Assembly: GCA_035304345.1 (NCBI GenBank)
Contig: DATGQE010000052.1
Coordinates: forward strand, 1 to 64,000
Direction of reading: 5' to 3'
Source: IDS-8 sp035304345
GTDB lineage: Bacteria; Pseudomonadota; Gammaproteobacteria; Steroidobacterales; Woeseiaceae
DNA length: 64,000 bases
The notes below the pieces were generated by a model, which saw only the letters and a program-made list of their open reading frames with translations, had not been told where the DNA came from and made no database searches. Positions 46,294 through 54,646 of this stretch are shown one piece after another (the stretch's first letter is position 1; the number at the start of each line of letters is the position of its first letter). Both the position numbers and the translations under genes were made by a program.

Positions 46294-46408
46294 CGGGAAT
46301 CCTGGATCGAGTGGCAACACCGGGCGGCGGACGGCCGCCCGAGGTCCCGGTCGCAACGGACCGCGGCCCGCGATTCTACACGGCCCGGAGGGCCTTGCGC
46401 CGACCCCG

Positions 46409-46446
46409 TTGCAAAACCGTGCAAGGTGTTATAGTCTACTACAACA
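46409..46446 (+). promoter_or_regulatory. Promoter and operator of the GntR-controlled ABC operon
   Basis: Extended -10 TGTTATAGT (46427-46435) with a TTGCAA at 46409-46414 (15 bp spacer). A 20-bp dyad TGTTATAGTCTACTACAACA (46427-46446) covers the -10 and start point, 18 of 20 positions paired in symmetric sense apart from two. A regulator bound there would block transcription, which fits autoregulation by the YtrA-type GntR gene starting at 46488. Confidence 0.55.
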
Positions 46447-46487
46447 GTATTTCACTGGCGGCGGGCGACGCGCGATAGACTGAGCAC

Positions 46488-46874
46488 ATGGACCCCAAAT
46501 GGAGCGAGGACCTGCCGATCTACCGGCAGCTCCGCGACCGCGTCGTCGCCATGATTCTCGAAGGCGTGCTGTCCGACGGTGACGCGCTCCCGTCCGTGCG
46601 CAACGTGGCGGCCGAGTACCGCCTGAACCCGCTCACGGTGCTCAAGGGCTACCAGGAGCTGGTCGAGGAAGGGCTGGTCGAGAAGCGGCGTGGTCGCGGC
46701 ATGTTCGTGACCGAGGGAGCGCGCCGGAAGCTCCTGAAGTTCGAGCGCAACCGCTTCGTCGAGCAGGAATGGCCGAAGATCCTGGCGACCATCGAGCGGC
46801 TCGGGCTCGATCCCCGCGAGCTCCTCGACGCCGCGGATGGGCAGGGTGCGAGCCGCGGAGACGGCGATGACTAG
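46488..46874 (+). CDS. GntR-family regulator, YtrA subfamily
   Basis: 128 aa: an N-terminal winged helix ('LPIYRQLRDRVVAMILEGVL', 'LPSVRNVAAEYRLNPLTVLK') and only a short helical tail, the size typical of YtrA regulators, which usually repress an adjacent ABC transporter operon. Overlaps the ATPase gene by 8 bp. The dyad over its promoter is the likely operator. Confidence 0.92.
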   Translation: MDPKWSEDLPIYRQLRDRVVAMILEGVLSDGDALPSVRNVAAEYRLNPLTVLKGYQELVEEGLVEKRRGRGMFVTEGARRKLLKFERNRFVEQEWPKILATIERLGLDPRELLDAADGQGASRGDGDD

Positions 46875-47724
46875 CCTCGTCCGCGCGCGCAGCGTGACCA
46901 AGCGTTTCGGCAGGCTGCGCGCCGTGGACGACGTTTCCTTCGAGATCGGGCCGGGCCGGATCGTGGGCCTCATCGGCCCCAACGGCGCCGGCAAGACGAC
47001 CCTCCTCAAGGCGGTGCTCGGCCTCACGGGTTGCGAAGGCGAGCTCACGGTTCTCGGGCTGGACCCGTTCCGCGAACGCCGCAAGCTCATGCAGCGGATC
47101 TCGTACATCGCGGACGTCGCGGTCCTGCCGCGCTGGATCCGGGTGTCGCAGCTCCTCGATTTCGTCACGGCGGTGCACCCGCGGTTCTCGAGGTCGCGCG
47201 CCGAGGCGATGCTCGAGCGCACGAAGATCCCGCGGCATGCGAAGGTGCGCGAGCTTTCGAAGGGCATGGTGACGCAGCTCCACCTCTCGATCATCACCGC
47301 CATCGATGCAGAGCTCCTCGTGCTGGACGAGCCGACGCTCGGGCTCGACATCCTGTTCCGCAAGGAGTTCTACGGGACCCTGCTCGAGGATTATTTCGAC
47401 GGGCAACGCACGATCCTGATCACGACGCACCAGGTGGAGGAGGTCGAGCACCTGCTGACCGACGTGATCTTCATCAACGAGGGCCGCATCGTGCTCCAGG
47501 CGTCGACGGAGGCGCTGCCCGAGCGCTACGTCGAGCTGATGACGTCGGGGGAGAACGCCGAGCGCGCCCGGCGCCTGAACCCGATATTCGAGCGTGACGT
47601 GTTCGGCAGGAAGGTGCTGACGTTCGAGGGCGTCGGGCGGGAGCTCCTGCACGGCCTGGGCGAGCTCAGGACGCCCGGCATCGCCGACCTGTTCGTGGCC
47701 AAGGTGAAAGGAGCGGCGGCGTGA
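46867..47724 (+). CDS. ABC transporter ATP-binding protein
   Basis: 285 aa, ATG at 46867 inside the end of the regulator gene. Walker A 'GPNGAGKTT', 'LSKGMVTQLHLSI' as an atypical signature (LSKGM in place of LSGGQ, seen in YtrB-like ATPases), Walker B 'LLVLDEPTLGLD', and 'TTHQVEEVEHL'. Partner permease overlaps its stop. Such YtrABCDEF-like exporters often respond to cell-envelope antibiotics; the substrate here is unknown. Confidence 0.92.
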   Translation: MTSLVRARSVTKRFGRLRAVDDVSFEIGPGRIVGLIGPNGAGKTTLLKAVLGLTGCEGELTVLGLDPFRERRKLMQRISYIADVAVLPRWIRVSQLLDFVTAVHPRFSRSRAEAMLERTKIPRHAKVRELSKGMVTQLHLSIITAIDAELLVLDEPTLGLDILFRKEFYGTLLEDYFDGQRTILITTHQVEEVEHLLTDVIFINEGRIVLQASTEALPERYVELMTSGENAERARRLNPIFERDVFGRKVLTFEGVGRELLHGLGELRTPGIADLFVAKVKGAAA

Positions 47725-48623
47725 CCGGCACCCAGGTTGCACTCGTGAGGCGCGAGCTGTGGGAGCACCGCTCCATCTACGTGACGCCGCTGGTGATCGG
47801 CTTTCTGGTTTCGCTCATGGCCGTCACGGGACAGGCGACCGTCTCCGCGAACGACCACGTGCTCAACCTCGCACTGTTCGGCATATCGAGCCTCGGCCCG
47901 CAGGAGCGGGCCGCGCTGATCGCGGCCACCGCCATCGGCGTGGCAATGCTGCTCGCGCTCGCGATGGTCATACTCCTCGTCTTCTACGGCCTGGACGCGC
48001 TGTACGCGGAGCGCCGCGATCGCAGCATCCTGTTCTGGCGCTCGATGCCGGTGACCGATGCCGAGACGGTCGTGTCGAAGCTGGTCACCGCGCTCATTGC
48101 GATCCCGCTCGTCACTTTCGCCGTCACGGTGGCCACCCAGCTCGTCGTGCTCTCGAGCGCGAGTGTCTGGCTGGCCGCGCGCGGTGCCGACGTCGCCAAC
48201 GTGATCTGGACGGTGGCGCCGCTCGGCCAGGTCGGGCTCGTGACGCTGGCGTACTTCGTTGCACTGCCGCTGTGGCTTTCGCCCTACGTGGGCTGGTTCC
48301 TGCTCGTCTCCGCGTTCGCCCGGCGCGCGCCGTTGCTGGTCGCCTTCCTGCCGATGCTCGTCCTGCCGATGCTGGAGAAGACCCTGGTCGGCACGAGCGT
48401 GCTCACGAACGCGTTCCTGCGGCGCCCGTTCGAGATGCCGCTGTTCTCGGGCTTCGATTTCCGCGCCTTGATCTTCGGCGGCGGGCGCGCGGAGCTCGAT
48501 CTCCTGGCCCGGCTGGACCTCGGCGGTTTCCTGGCGAGCCCGGGCCTTTGGGCCGGGCTCGTCGCCTGCGCCGTATTCTCGGCCGGCGCCGTCTGGCTGC
48601 GTCGCTACCGGGACGACAGCTAG
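47721..48623 (+). CDS. ABC transporter permease (ABC-2-like)
   Basis: 300 aa, GTG start overlapping the ATPase stop (GTGA). About six membrane helices; the segment 'YAERRDRSILFWRSMPVTDAE' between helices 2 and 3 is a recurrent feature of this permease family. Third gene of the GntR-ATPase-permease operon. Its 3' end lies 16 bp from the convergent pspF stop. Confidence 0.9.
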   Translation: MTGTQVALVRRELWEHRSIYVTPLVIGFLVSLMAVTGQATVSANDHVLNLALFGISSLGPQERAALIAATAIGVAMLLALAMVILLVFYGLDALYAERRDRSILFWRSMPVTDAETVVSKLVTALIAIPLVTFAVTVATQLVVLSSASVWLAARGADVANVIWTVAPLGQVGLVTLAYFVALPLWLSPYVGWFLLVSAFARRAPLLVAFLPMLVLPMLEKTLVGTSVLTNAFLRRPFEMPLFSGFDFRALIFGGGRAELDLLARLDLGGFLASPGLWAGLVACAVFSAGAVWLRRYRDDS

Positions 48624-48639
48624 CGCGCCCGTCGCGGGC

Positions 48640-49686
48640 TCAGTCCGCCGTGGCCCGGTCGAGCCCGTGCTTGCGCAGCTTGCCGCGCAACTGGTGGTAG
48701 GTGAGGCCGAGCAGGTCGGCGGCCATCCGCTGGTTGTAGCGCGCTTTCGCCAGCCCGGCTTCGAGGAGCATCCGCTCCGTCTCGCGGATGCGCTCCTTGA
48801 AATCCGTCGGCAGCAGCGGCGCGCGGCGCGCCGGCGCCGGCGCGGCCTCGCTGCGTTTCGTCGCGCCTGCCGGCGTCGGGTTCTCGCGCAGCCGGAACGG
48901 CGAATCGAAAGGATCGAAGGCGATCTTCGCAATCGGGCGGTCGGGCTCCGTGCAGCGGTAGACGGAGCGCTCCACGGCGTTCTTGAGCTCGCGCACGTTG
49001 CCGGGCCAGTCGTGGCGCAAAAGCGCCGAAGCCGCCTGCGGGTTGAACCCCGCGAAGTAGGGCCGCTTGAGCTCGCTCGTCATGTTGACCGCGAAGGCGT
49101 AGGCGAGCGGCAGGATGTCCTCGGGGCGCTCGCGCAGCGGCGGGACGGTGATGACATCGAACGCGAGGCGATCGAGGAGGTCCTCGCGGAATCGTCCCTC
49201 GGCGGCGAGCGCCTTCAGGTCGGCGTTGGTCGATCCCACGATCCGGACGTCCACGCGGATGGTCTCCGTGCCGCCGACGCGCTGCAGCTCGCCGTACTCG
49301 ATCACCCTGAGGATTTTCTCCTGCATGCGCAGGCTGATCGTCGCGAGCTCGTCGAGCACCAGGGTGCCGCCGTCCGCCCGCTCGAAGTGGCCCACGTGGG
49401 TGCGGACCGCGCCGGTGAACGCCCCGGCCTCGTGACCGAACAGCTCGGATTCCAGGATCGACTCGGTGAGGGCCGCGCAATTGACCTTGATGAGCGGCTG
49501 CTCCCAGCGGGCCGACAGGAAATGCAGGCGGGAGGCGATGAGCTCCTTGCCGGTGCCGCGCTCGCCGACCACGAGGACCGGCTTGGACAGCGGTGCCGCG
49601 CGCGAGACGTGCTCCAGCATCGCGAGGAAGGCGGGTGCCTCGCCGATGATCGGCTGCACGGGGCGGTCGGTGCTCATGGGATGCAT
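48640..49686 (-). CDS. pspF: Psp operon activator PspF (sigma54 enhancer-binding protein)
   Basis: 348 aa. The AAA+ domain starts almost at the N terminus, without a regulatory receiver domain, as in PspF. 'GERGTGKELIA' Walker A, 'ESELFGHEAGAFTGA' with the sigma54-contacting GAFTGA loop, 'GGTLVLDELATI' Walker B. C-terminal Fis-type helix-turn-helix ('NQRMAADLLGLTYHQLRGKL'). A second ATG 9 bp downstream (49677) is an equally possible start. Divergent from pspA; in the family PspA binds and restrains PspF until membrane stress. Confidence 0.93.
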   Translation of the reverse strand: MHPMSTDRPVQPIIGEAPAFLAMLEHVSRAAPLSKPVLVVGERGTGKELIASRLHFLSARWEQPLIKVNCAALTESILESELFGHEAGAFTGAVRTHVGHFERADGGTLVLDELATISLRMQEKILRVIEYGELQRVGGTETIRVDVRIVGSTNADLKALAAEGRFREDLLDRLAFDVITVPPLRERPEDILPLAYAFAVNMTSELKRPYFAGFNPQAASALLRHDWPGNVRELKNAVERSVYRCTEPDRPIAKIAFDPFDSPFRLRENPTPAGATKRSEAAPAPARRAPLLPTDFKERIRETERMLLEAGLAKARYNQRMAADLLGLTYHQLRGKLRKHGLDRATAD

Positions 49687-49726
49687 TTCACCAAAAGTTG
49701 GCGAAAAATGTCAAAGAGTGGTGAAA
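49686..49726. promoter_or_regulatory. Candidate PspF upstream activating site
   Basis: An inverted repeat TTTCACCA (49686-49693) / TGGTGAAA (49719-49726) lies directly at the pspF start and about 75-115 bp upstream of the pspA sigma54 promoter, the place expected for enhancer sites that also autorepress pspF. The match to PspF sites is by position only. Confidence 0.4.
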
Positions 49727-49770
49727 CAGGCTAATGGCCACGACGACGGATTATGGCAATTTTGCTTGTT

Positions 49771-49783
49771 TTTCAATTATTTG
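49771..49783 (+). promoter_or_regulatory. IHF-like site between enhancer and pspA promoter
   Basis: TTTCAATTATTTG matches the IHF consensus WATCAANNNNTTR except for one base (T for A at position 2). It lies 17 bp upstream of the -24 element in an AT-rich tract; IHF bends the DNA at this place in the enterobacterial pspA promoter. Confidence 0.5.
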
Positions 49784-49799
49784 CGGCAATCCGGCGAGC

Positions 49800-49815
49800 T
49801 GGCACGCATCCTGCA
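49800..49815 (+). promoter_or_regulatory. Sigma54 promoter of the psp operon
   Basis: TGGCACG at 49800-49806, then CATC, then CTGCA at 49811-49815, matching the -24/-12 consensus TGGCACG-N4-TTGCA with one mismatch. Transcription should start near 49825, 35 bp before the pspA ATG. Confidence 0.85.
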
Positions 49816-49859
49816 AAATCCGGGGCGACCCGAACCCAAATGACCCGAGAGGACAGACC

Positions 49860-50534
49860 ATGGGCATATTCACGAGATTCAGCGACATCGTGAACTCCAA
49901 CATCAACGCGATCCTGGACAAGGCCGAGGACCCGGAGAAGATCGTCCGCCTCATGATCCAGGAGATGGAGGACACGCTGGTCGAGGTGCGGTCGGCCGCG
50001 GCGCGGTCGATTGCCGACAAGAAGGACCTGAACCGCAAGCTCGAGGCGCTGGAGCGCGAGCAGCGGGACTGGGAGGCGAAGGCCGAGCTCGCGATCCGCA
50101 AGGGCCGGGACGATCTCGCGAAGGCGGCGCTGGTCGAGAAGCAGCGTGCCGCGGCGGCGGCCGAGGCCGTGAAGGCGGATTACGAGTCCATCGACGAGGG
50201 CCTGGCCAAGCTGAACGACGACATCGCGAGGCTCGAGAGCAAGCTGGGTGACGCGAAGGCGCGGCAGAAGGCGCTGCTCGCGCGCCACAAGACGGCGAAC
50301 AGCCGGCTCGCCGCGCGGCGCCGCATCCACGACTACAAGATCGACGACGCGCTGGTGCGCTTCGAGCAGTACACGCGGCGCATCGACGACGTGGAAGGCC
50401 GCGTGGAGGCGTACGACCTGGGCCTGCCGAAGGACCTGAAGCACGAGTTCGCCACCCTGGAAGCCGACGAGTCGGTCACGCGCGAGCTCGAGGAGCTTCG
50501 CAGGAAGGTGGCCGGCCGCACCGACACGGTCTGA
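49860..50534 (+). CDS. pspA: Phage shock protein A
   Basis: Peripheral inner-membrane ESCRT-III-like protein that stabilises damaged membranes and inhibits PspF. 224 aa; the N-terminal amphipathic helix 'MGIFTRFSDIVNSNINAIL' binds lipid, and nearly the whole remainder is coiled coil. 'AEDPEKIVRLMIQEMEDTL' is the conserved PspA/Vipp1 motif. First gene of the sigma54-driven operon. Confidence 0.97.
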   Translation: MGIFTRFSDIVNSNINAILDKAEDPEKIVRLMIQEMEDTLVEVRSAAARSIADKKDLNRKLEALEREQRDWEAKAELAIRKGRDDLAKAALVEKQRAAAAAEAVKADYESIDEGLAKLNDDIARLESKLGDAKARQKALLARHKTANSRLAARRRIHDYKIDDALVRFEQYTRRIDDVEGRVEAYDLGLPKDLKHEFATLEADESVTRELEELRRKVAGRTDTV

Positions 50535-50543
50535 GCCGCCGGA

Positions 50544-50771
50544 ATGAGCGAATTCATCGGCATCGCGCTCATCGTCTTCATCGCGATACCGGCGCCGCTG
50601 TTCATCGTTCTGTACTTCATCACGCGATGGAAGGAGGCGCGCGAGATCTCGGGAGGCGACGAACGCATGCTCGAGGACTTGTGGGTGCTTTCGCAACGGC
50701 TGGAGGAGCGCCTGGAGTCCCTCGAGAGAATACTGGACAACGAACAGCCGGAGTGGAGGAAGAGGCAATGA
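50544..50771 (+). CDS. pspB: Phage shock protein B
   Basis: 75 aa: one N-terminal membrane helix ('FIGIALIVFIAIPAPLFIVLYF') and a cytoplasmic coiled-coil tail ('LEERLESLERIL'). PspB with PspC senses inner-membrane stress and relieves PspA inhibition of PspF. Overlaps pspC by ATGA. Confidence 0.93.
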   Translation: MSEFIGIALIVFIAIPAPLFIVLYFITRWKEAREISGGDERMLEDLWVLSQRLEERLESLERILDNEQPEWRKRQ

Positions 50772-51064
50772 GCAGTGGCGAACACGTCTGCGACGGTGGC
50801 CACCGGCCGCGCAGGTTCTACCGGGACCGGGAGAACGGGTGGCTGTTCGGCGTGTGTGCGGGAATTGCGGACTACTTCGACGTGAGCGCGGTGGTCGTGC
50901 GCGTGATCGCCGTCGTCGGATTGTTCCTGTTCTTCTGGCCGACGGTGCTCGCGTACGCTGCTGCCACCCTGCTGTTCCGCGCCAAGCCGTTGACCTGGTA
51001 CGGGCGTTGCCACGAGTACGAATTCTGGCGACGTCACGGCCGTGACCAGTGGAGACACTCGTGA
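50768..51064 (+). CDS. pspC: Phage shock protein C, first copy
   Basis: 98 aa. The PspC core 'RENGWLFGVCAGIADYFDV' is followed by 'VRVIAVVGLFLFFWPTVLAY', a membrane helix, and a short basic/aromatic tail. The N terminus carries Cys and His residues ('EHVCDGGHRP'). It overlaps the second PspC gene by GTGA, so both copies are co-translated. Confidence 0.92.
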   Translation: MSSGEHVCDGGHRPRRFYRDRENGWLFGVCAGIADYFDVSAVVVRVIAVVGLFLFFWPTVLAYAAATLLFRAKPLTWYGRCHEYEFWRRHGRDQWRHS

Positions 51065-51447
51065 GCGGATACGAATCCATGCGCCGCCGCTTCTATCGCA
51101 GTCGCGACCGGGCGGTCATCGCCGGCGTCTGCGCCGGGCTGGCGGACTACTTCGGCTTCAACCTGAAGGTCACGCGCCTGCTCGCCGTGATCGCACTCTT
51201 CATGGCGCCGCCGGTCACGCTGTTCGTGTACTTCGGGACCGTGCTGCTGGTTCCGGCAGAGCACGACGAGCGCCGGCGGCGGCCGGATTACGATCCGGAG
51301 TTCCGGCGCGCGGTGCGCTCGTCACCCAGGGAAACGCTGGCAGACGTCAAGCGGCGTTTCCAGGCGCTCGACAGCCGGCTCGCGCGGCTGGAGCGCTACG
51401 TGACGTCGTCGCGCTACGACCTGGACCAGGAATTCAAGAAACTGTAA
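51061..51447 (+). CDS. Second PspC-domain protein
   Basis: 128 aa from a GTG at 51061. Starts 'RRRFYRSRDRAVIAGVCAGLADYFGFN', clearly paralogous to the preceding PspC. It adds a longer cytoplasmic C-terminal part that may form a coiled coil ('ALDSRLARLERYVTS'). The longer form looks more like E. coli PspC (119 aa) in architecture than the first copy does. Confidence 0.88.
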   Translation: MSGYESMRRRFYRSRDRAVIAGVCAGLADYFGFNLKVTRLLAVIALFMAPPVTLFVYFGTVLLVPAEHDERRRRPDYDPEFRRAVRSSPRETLADVKRRFQALDSRLARLERYVTSSRYDLDQEFKKL

Positions 51448-51474
51448 GCGGCGCGATCGGAAGGGGAGGAACGG

Positions 51475-51693
51475 ATGAGCGTCTTTACCATGGTATTCCT
51501 CATCGTCACCGTCGCGCTCTGCGCCGGTGTCGTCCGGACCTGGCTGGAGCAGCGCAAGGGGAGGACCGAGACGAGCGAGGAGCTGGACGAAATGATGAAG
51601 CGCCTCGACGCTTTGCAGGAACGGGTGGAGGTGCTCGAGCGTATCGTCACCGACAGCCGCGTTAACCTGAAGCAGACGATCGACAGCTTGTGA
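51475..51693 (+). CDS. PspB-like small membrane protein, second copy
   Basis: 72 aa with one N-terminal helix ('VFTMVFLIVTVALCAGVVRTWL') and a coiled-coil tail 'MMKRLDALQERVEVLERIVTD'. Size, topology and the 'L..R...LERI' tail copy PspB. ATG at 51475 after GGGGAGG. Last gene of the psp run, giving the order A-B-C-C'-B'. Confidence 0.75.
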   Translation: MSVFTMVFLIVTVALCAGVVRTWLEQRKGRTETSEELDEMMKRLDALQERVEVLERIVTDSRVNLKQTIDSL

Positions 51694-51744
51694 CGCACGC
51701 GGGCCGCGCCGCGACGCGAGATTCGCGGACGGCCGTGTCGGATG

Positions 51745-52104
51745 CTACTGGTTGTTCCGCGACTGGAACTCGTTCAGTTCCTCGTTGAATGCCGCGGCCA
51801 GCTTCACGATCTCCTCGTACGCGGCATCGTGCTTCTTCGTCAGCACGTCGTCGCGCCGCTTGAGCTCTTCCTCGGAATACTCCGCCTCGGCGCGCGCCGC
51901 CTGTTCCGCCTGGATCAGGCATTGCTGGTACTGCTCGAGCTGCTTGATGTGCTCCTCGACTTCCTTCTTGCCGGCGAGCATTTCTTCTTTGCTGGCCGTG
52001 CTGCCGTTCGGCACCGCCGGAGCCTGCCCCGGATACTCGCACGCCAGCGCGAAGGGCGCGGGCAGCATGAAAAGGCAGCAGGCGAACAGGAGCGACTTCT
52101 TCAT
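51745..52104 (-). CDS. Small secreted helical protein of unknown function
   Basis: 119 aa. Signal peptide 'MKKSLLFACCLFMLPAPFALA', then mature sequence starting CEYPGQ. The rest is almost entirely charged helix ('EEHIKQLEQYQQCLIQAEQA', 'LKRRDDVLTKKHDAAYEEIV'), with two or three Cys. Probably periplasmic, or outer-membrane attached if Cys is lipidated, though no good lipobox is seen. Convergent with the psp operon. I do not recognise the family. Confidence 0.75.
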   Translation of the reverse strand: MKKSLLFACCLFMLPAPFALACEYPGQAPAVPNGSTASKEEMLAGKKEVEEHIKQLEQYQQCLIQAEQAARAEAEYSEEELKRRDDVLTKKHDAAYEEIVKLAAAFNEELNEFQSRNNQ

Positions 52105-52149
52105 ACGGGTGTTACCGGTGTTGCTGAACGGAGGGCTATTTAAGCACGG

Positions 52150-52165
52150 GCCGGCAAATGCCGGC
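52150..52165 (-). terminator. Hairpin downstream of the GGDEF/EAL gene
   Basis: GCCGGC-AAAT-GCCGGC, a 6-bp stem 30 bp past the stop at 52196. No clear T-run follows on the minus strand (CCGTGCTTAAAT), so termination is only suggested. Confidence 0.3.
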
Positions 52166-52195
52166 AAGGAAGATGCCTTCCCGTGCGCGGCTCGC

Positions 52196-54646
52196 TCAGG
52201 CGAACAACGCGCGATGCCGGTCGGTGCCCTCGGCCTGCTGGAGCAACAGCTCCAGGTATTCGTCGGAGCTCATCGGGTCGCCGAACAGCAGGCCCTGCGC
52301 ATACGTGCAGTTCAGTGACTGCAGGAAGCCGAGCTGCTCCTCCGACTCCACTCCCTCGGCGACGACGTCCATGTTCAGGCTGCGGCCCATGTGAATGATC
52401 GTCCCGACGATCGTCGCATCGTCCGCATTGGTGGCGACGTCCTTGACGAAAGACTGGTCGATCTTGAGCGTGCTGATCGGAAACTGCTGCAGCGCGCTGA
52501 GTGACGAATAGCCGGTGCCGAAATCGTCGATCGCGAGGTGCAGGCCGAGCGCATACAGCTCGTCGAGCAGCCGGATCGTGCGCCGCGGGTTCTCCATCAG
52601 CGTCGTCTCCGTGATCTCGAGCTCCAGGGAGGTCGGCGAGACTTCGTACTTCTTGAGGATCGAGTTGATGCGGCTGATGAAGTTCGGCTGCCGGAGCTGC
52701 TTCAGCGACAGGTTCACCGACACGCGCCCCGGGTAGGCCACGGATCGTTGCCAGAAGCGGTAATCGCCGCATACGCGTTCCAGCACCCACTCGCCGATCT
52801 CGACGATCAGGTTCGTCTCCTCTGCGAGCGGAATGAAATCCGACGGCAGGATGATGCCCCGTTCCGGCAGCTCCCACCGGACCAGCGCCTCCGCGCCGAC
52901 GACCACACCCGTTTCGATATTGAACTTGGGCTGGTAGTGAACCAGGAGCTCGTCCCGCTCGAAGGCGCGCTTCAGCTTGCTCTTCGTCATCAGCCGCTCG
53001 ACGGCCGCCTCGTTCATCTCCGGTACGTAGTACGAGAAGATGTTGCCGCCGTTCTTCTTGGCGTGATACAGCGCGGCGTCCGCGTTGCGGATCAGGTCGA
53101 TGACGTTCGGCGCGTCGTCCGGGTAGCAGGCGATGCCCATGCTCGCCGTCATGAAAACCTCGTGGCCCTGCACGTAGAACGGGTCGGCCAGGCGGTCCAG
53201 CAGCATTCGCGCGAGGCAGTCGAGGTGCGCCCGCTGGTCGTCGCGCTCCTCGTCGGCGTCGACGATCACCGCGAACTCGTCCCCCGCGAGCCGGCCGATG
53301 ACCGAGTCCTCGGGCAATGCCGAAGTCAGGCGGTCGGCGACCGTTTCCAGCGTCGTGTCGCCGGCGAGATGCCCGAACGTGTCGTTGATCTCCTTGAAGT
53401 GATCGATGTCGATGTAGAACAGGTAGAGCGACCTGCCGGCGCGGCGTGCCCGGGCGATGGCGCGCTGGAGCAGGTGCTGGAACTGCATCCGGTTCGGCAC
53501 CTTGGTGAGGGCGTCGATGCGGGCAAGGTAGCGGATACGCTGCTCCGCGCGCCGGCGCTCGGTGATGTTCTGCGCCGCGTAGATGCGGTCGCCCGGGCCG
53601 GAATCTTCGGCGGGTATCGTCGACCCGGTGTAGGACACCGGGACGGATTCGCCGCTGCGCGTCAGCAGGAACGCCTCGCGCGGCATGCCGGCCGGTGAAT
53701 CGACCTCCAGGTCTCCCCCCTTCTGCCGGTCGACGATGAGGTCGAGCGGTTGCCCGATCAGCGCCTCCTCGCTGTAGTTCAGCATCCGCATCGTCGCTTC
53801 GTTGACCCGCGTGATGATGCCGTCGGCGTTCGTCAGGATGACGGCCTCGTTCATGCTCGAGAGCACACGATCGACGTAGTTCCGCGACAGCGTGGTCTTC
53901 TGCAGCTTCTCGCGCATGTTGTTGAAGACCTCGGCGAGGTCGCCCAGCGCATCGCCCCTGGTCACGGTGATCGGCTCGCCGAAGTCGGCCTCCGACAGCT
54001 TCTCGGCCTGCACGGTCAGCTCCCGGATGCGCCGTGCCTGCGAGCGGGAGATGCTCCAGACGACCAGGGCGCAGAGGGCCAGGGCGACCAGGGTCGCACC
54101 GCCGACCCAGATGAACGTCTGCCGGCGGTAACGCGTCTCCTGCTCGAGCAGCCGCTGCTCGAATGCGCTCGACTCGGTCGCGAGGTCGGTGAGCTCGAAG
54201 CTGCCGACGAGCCGCCCGGGCGGCAGGTCCTCGGGCGTCACGGGGTAGGTGAGGTGCAGGCGCTCCGGCGTCCACTCGGGCGACAGGGAGCCGGCTCCGC
54301 GCGCGATGCTGCCGCGCTCGAACACCGCGCCGTCGCCGGTTTCGTAGCGCAGGCCGACGAGCTCGTCACCCGCCACCGCCACCGCATCCGCGAGGAGCCG
54401 CTCGATGTGCGTCGCATCCGGAGGGGACAGCTCCGCGAGATCGTCGGCGATGCGGTGCAGCCGCCCCCGCGCGCGGCGTTCGAAGCTGGCGGAAAGGCTG
54501 GCAAGGTGCTCGTCCACGCTGGCATCGACGATGCCGCCGGCCAGCCAGCGATACTGCCCGTAGAAGATGGACAGCATCAGGCCCGCGACGACCACGGAGA
54601 GTGCCGCCGCGAGCACGAGGTATCGGGGTAGGATCCGTCCGGTCAT
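52196..54646 (-). CDS. HAMP-PAS-GGDEF-EAL cyclic-di-GMP signalling protein
   Basis: 816 aa. A membrane helix (about 8-28), a periplasmic sensor segment (to about 175), a second helix ('FIWVGGATLVALALCALVVW'), HAMP, a PAS domain (about 265-380), GGDEF (about 390-550) and EAL (about 565-810). The GGDEF motif reads AGDEF ('GRLAGDEFAVIV'), which still allows cyclase activity in many proteins. EAL looks catalytically intact: 'GAEALVRWE', 'VNLSLKQL', 'ELEITETTLMEN', 'IDDFGTGYSSL', 'LKIDQSFV', 'VAEGVES', 'AQGLLFG'. Net turnover of c-di-GMP cannot be predicted. Divergent from the response regulator at 55043. Confidence 0.95.
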   Translation of the reverse strand: MTGRILPRYLVLAAALSVVVAGLMLSIFYGQYRWLAGGIVDASVDEHLASLSASFERRARGRLHRIADDLAELSPPDATHIERLLADAVAVAGDELVGLRYETGDGAVFERGSIARGAGSLSPEWTPERLHLTYPVTPEDLPPGRLVGSFELTDLATESSAFEQRLLEQETRYRRQTFIWVGGATLVALALCALVVWSISRSQARRIRELTVQAEKLSEADFGEPITVTRGDALGDLAEVFNNMREKLQKTTLSRNYVDRVLSSMNEAVILTNADGIITRVNEATMRMLNYSEEALIGQPLDLIVDRQKGGDLEVDSPAGMPREAFLLTRSGESVPVSYTGSTIPAEDSGPGDRIYAAQNITERRRAEQRIRYLARIDALTKVPNRMQFQHLLQRAIARARRAGRSLYLFYIDIDHFKEINDTFGHLAGDTTLETVADRLTSALPEDSVIGRLAGDEFAVIVDADEERDDQRAHLDCLARMLLDRLADPFYVQGHEVFMTASMGIACYPDDAPNVIDLIRNADAALYHAKKNGGNIFSYYVPEMNEAAVERLMTKSKLKRAFERDELLVHYQPKFNIETGVVVGAEALVRWELPERGIILPSDFIPLAEETNLIVEIGEWVLERVCGDYRFWQRSVAYPGRVSVNLSLKQLRQPNFISRINSILKKYEVSPTSLELEITETTLMENPRRTIRLLDELYALGLHLAIDDFGTGYSSLSALQQFPISTLKIDQSFVKDVATNADDATIVGTIIHMGRSLNMDVVAEGVESEEQLGFLQSLNCTYAQGLLFGDPMSSDEYLELLLQQAEGTDRHRALFA

